Source: Anaerocolumna cellulosilytica
GTDB taxonomy: Bacteria; Bacillota; Clostridia; Lachnospirales; Lachnospiraceae
DNA: 64,000 nucleotides
Reading direction: 5' to 3'
NCBI RefSeq assembly: GCF_014218335.1
Contig: NZ_AP023367.1
Coordinates: forward strand, 1,613,501 to 1,677,500
In this document: positions 62,671 to 64,000 of the stretch, piece after piece
Numbering within the stretch: position 1 is the stretch's first letter
How the letters are laid out: every line of letters begins with the position of its first letter
The notes under the pieces: model-generated
What the model was told of the DNA's origin: nothing
The model's database searches: none
What the model saw: only the letters and a program-made list of their open reading frames with translations
Translations under genes and position numbers: made by a program

Positions 62671-62732
62671 ATTCTCCGTCAAGAATTTACATCTACGGGT
62701 TTGTAATGATACCCTTATTCTTAACGGAGAAT
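62671..62732. other. Extended inverted-repeat element (possible structured RNA)
   Basis: ATTCTCCGT (62671-62679) pairs with 62724-62732, AAGAAT (62681-62686) with ATTCTT (62717-62722), and GGGT (62697-62700) with ACCC (62711-62714). There is no T-tract, so it does not look like a simple terminator. Confidence 0.5.
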
Positions 62733-62779
62733 ATAAAACATTTAATGGTATTAGAGTGGGGTTATTTGTGATAGTAACG

Positions 62780-62800
62780 CATCTGTGACCAGAAGTGTTA
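62780..62800 (+). repeat. 21-bp hairpin repeat, copy 2
   Basis: CATCTGTGACCAGAAGTGTTA, one base different from 23348-23368; the substitution breaks one stem pair. Confidence 0.6.
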
Positions 62801-62808
62801 AGTAAGCA

Positions 62809-63585
62809 TTAGTGAGATGAATACTGCTCCTGATACCAACGGATGATTTTACCTGCAATGCTGAAAGAAGATGGGATTTCCGGCAGATTATCTGCGTGAA
62901 ACCATGCGGCTTCTGTAATTTCGTTCCCATCTACCGTAATTTCACCACTTTCATAATCTGCAAGAAAAGCTATCATTAGTGAATCCGGAAAAGGCCATGG
63001 TTGACTGTTAAAATACCGGATATTGTTTACTTTTATCCCTATTTCTTCACGAATTTCCCGTGCAACACACGCCTCTAGGGTTTCACCTGGTTCAACAAAT
63101 CCAGCTATTAAACTGTGCATCTTACCCTTGAAGTTTCGATTGTGGGCAAGTAAAATCTCATCACCACGGAAGATAGCAGTTATAATAGCTGGTGAAATAC
63201 GTGGATATATCACAGTATTACAAGAAGGGCAGAGTTTAGCTCTTTCATCTTCTTTGTCTATGGTTTTGTGTCCGCAGCAGCCGCAATACCGATTCGAATG
63301 GCTCCAATGTAGAATATGGTTCGCTGTCCCTGCAAGTATAAAAAGCTCTGTGTCATCAGTTAAGGAGGGGATACTCCTGACATCGACAAATTCGTAATCA
63401 GAGGGTATATCGGAAACGGTATCATCTTGTATACAGAGGCATTCTTCGCCCTTGTAGGTGCCAACGGATTCGCTGTGTTCTGTACCAGGTACTATGCTGT
63501 CTAATTCATTAGCTTTAGGAATTCGGTATTCATTTTCTATCTTTTGTAATAGTAATTTTCCTTTAGAAAAAAAAAGTTTCATCAT
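62809..63585 (-). CDS. nudC: NAD+ diphosphatase / Nudix hydrolase NudC
   Basis: Cleaves NAD(H) to NMN(H) and AMP, and in E. coli decaps NAD-capped RNA; 258 residues, cytoplasmic. A zinc ribbon reads CGCCGHKT and CPSC. The Nudix box is GFVEPGETLEACVAREIREEIGI, and the NudC-specific SQPWPFPDS follows it, which makes the assignment firm. The ATG at 63583-63585 is chosen; an in-frame GTG three codons earlier (63594) is possible, and neither has a strong ribosome site. It stands alone, convergent with the siderophore operon. Confidence 0.94.
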   Translation of the reverse strand: MMKLFFSKGKLLLQKIENEYRIPKANELDSIVPGTEHSESVGTYKGEECLCIQDDTVSDIPSDYEFVDVRSIPSLTDDTELFILAGTANHILHWSHSNRYCGCCGHKTIDKEDERAKLCPSCNTVIYPRISPAIITAIFRGDEILLAHNRNFKGKMHSLIAGFVEPGETLEACVAREIREEIGIKVNNIRYFNSQPWPFPDSLMIAFLADYESGEITVDGNEITEAAWFHADNLPEIPSSFSIAGKIIRWYQEQYSSH

Positions 63586-63816
63586 TATGTTCACTACTTT
63601 CTTTGCGTTGATAATAGATTTAGTCTATTATACACAGTATTATCTGAAAAGTCGATATGCATTATTTTAAATTGAAGCGGCACAAGGTATCTCATGTCAT
63701 TTAAGATAAAAGGTGAAGGATGAAACGATAGAGTATGCTAAAAATACAATAACCACTTTGCACAAAACCTATTCTTTCTTCATATCATAAATGTAAACAT
63801 GATAGGGGAAAATAAA

Positions 63817-64000
63817 ATGCTCCCAATACGTGACTTTGTTCAACAATCATTAGAATTACACCTATTTTTTGGAAGAATAATGAAAGAACATTCCTTTTTC
63901 CTTGAAATAGGATTTACTCCAAGAGACAGTAATTTTATGGACCAGGCAGATATTTTTAGAAGAGAATTCGACAGACTGTTGTGGGATGTGGTTAAGGCTT
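63817..64000 (+). CDS. DUF2935-type protein (N-terminal part, runs off right edge)
   Basis: The first 61 codons of a gene that leaves the window. The ATG at 63817 follows AGGGGA. The sequence SLELHLFFGRIMKEHSFFLEIGFTP, then FMDQADIFRREFDRLLWDVV, matches the start of DUF2935 proteins, helical bundles with metal-binding Glu and His residues (ExxxH-like pairs are visible). Function unknown. Confidence 0.75.
   Translation, partial: MLPIRDFVQQSLELHLFFGRIMKEHSFFLEIGFTPRDSNFMDQADIFRREFDRLLWDVVKA

Larger units (their letters stand above)
62507..62808. other. Intergenic region with terminator, folded element and hairpin repeat
   Basis: Holds the terminator (62602-62636), a strong two-part hairpin (62671-62732) and the second copy of the 21-base repeat (62780-62800). 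No gene is seen. Confidence 0.6.

Overview
The window looks like chromosomal DNA of a low-GC, anaerobic Gram-positive bacterium of the Clostridia, most likely Lachnospiraceae (inferred from gene content, AT-rich codon use, strong AGGAGG-type ribosome binding sites, sigma-A-like promoters, a T-box leader and YesM/YesN-type two-component genes). No rRNA, tRNA, CRISPR array, phage or IS element was recognised.

Layout. 1-1922 (minus): start of a peptide/nickel-type ABC importer (lipoprotein, then a permease running off the left edge). 2130-12711 (plus): a selenium-dependent molybdenum hydroxylase (SDMH) operon: iron-sulfur/FAD subunit, molybdopterin subunit (split by a frameshift), selD, a DsrE-only YedF, yqeC, mocA, yqeB and a fused selenium-dependent xanthine dehydrogenase. 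It is preceded by a sigma-A promoter and a purine-class riboswitch whose ligand pocket carries substitutions, arranged as a ligand-ON terminator switch. 12842-14427: LOG-family protein and a divergent LysR regulator. 14583-17684: a helical-repeat protein and two ankyrin-repeat proteins.

17910-45735 is mainly a carbohydrate-use region. A secreted beta-helix protein and a DUF2264 protein (18217-23220) share a nearly identical promoter/operator with an LplABC-like sugar importer (29446-32965). The importer is followed by cytoplasmic enzymes: FAD oxidoreductase, GHL6-like glycosidase, GH28-like beta-helix protein, SGNH esterase and GH94-like phosphorylase. An AraC-type response regulator and a YesM-like kinase close the locus, and the same operator half-sites occur just before the regulator gene. 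A plausible model is extracellular trimming of an acidic or acetylated glycan, import of oligosaccharides, and intracellular deacetylation and phosphorolysis under two-component control. Between the two halves sit an AlkD-like protein, a UvrA-like ABC protein, and a drug-type ABC exporter with a tandem double-HTH MerR regulator.

45983-51127: HAD hydrolase, an unrecognised 376-residue protein and a 988-residue coiled-coil protein. 51265-52880: an EIIA-Glc-like protein lacking both phosphorylatable histidines, divergent from an RpiR/SIS regulator. 53145-55844: an asparagine T-box leader, aminotransferase and asnA. 55895-57477: truncated AraC remnant and an MFS transporter. 57718-58095: CsoR-like metal sensor with a histidine-rich tail. 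58592-62506: iron-siderophore ABC importer with a Fur-like box upstream. 62809-63585 (minus): NudC. 63817-64000: start of a DUF2935 protein. All family names come from reading the sequence; no database search was run.
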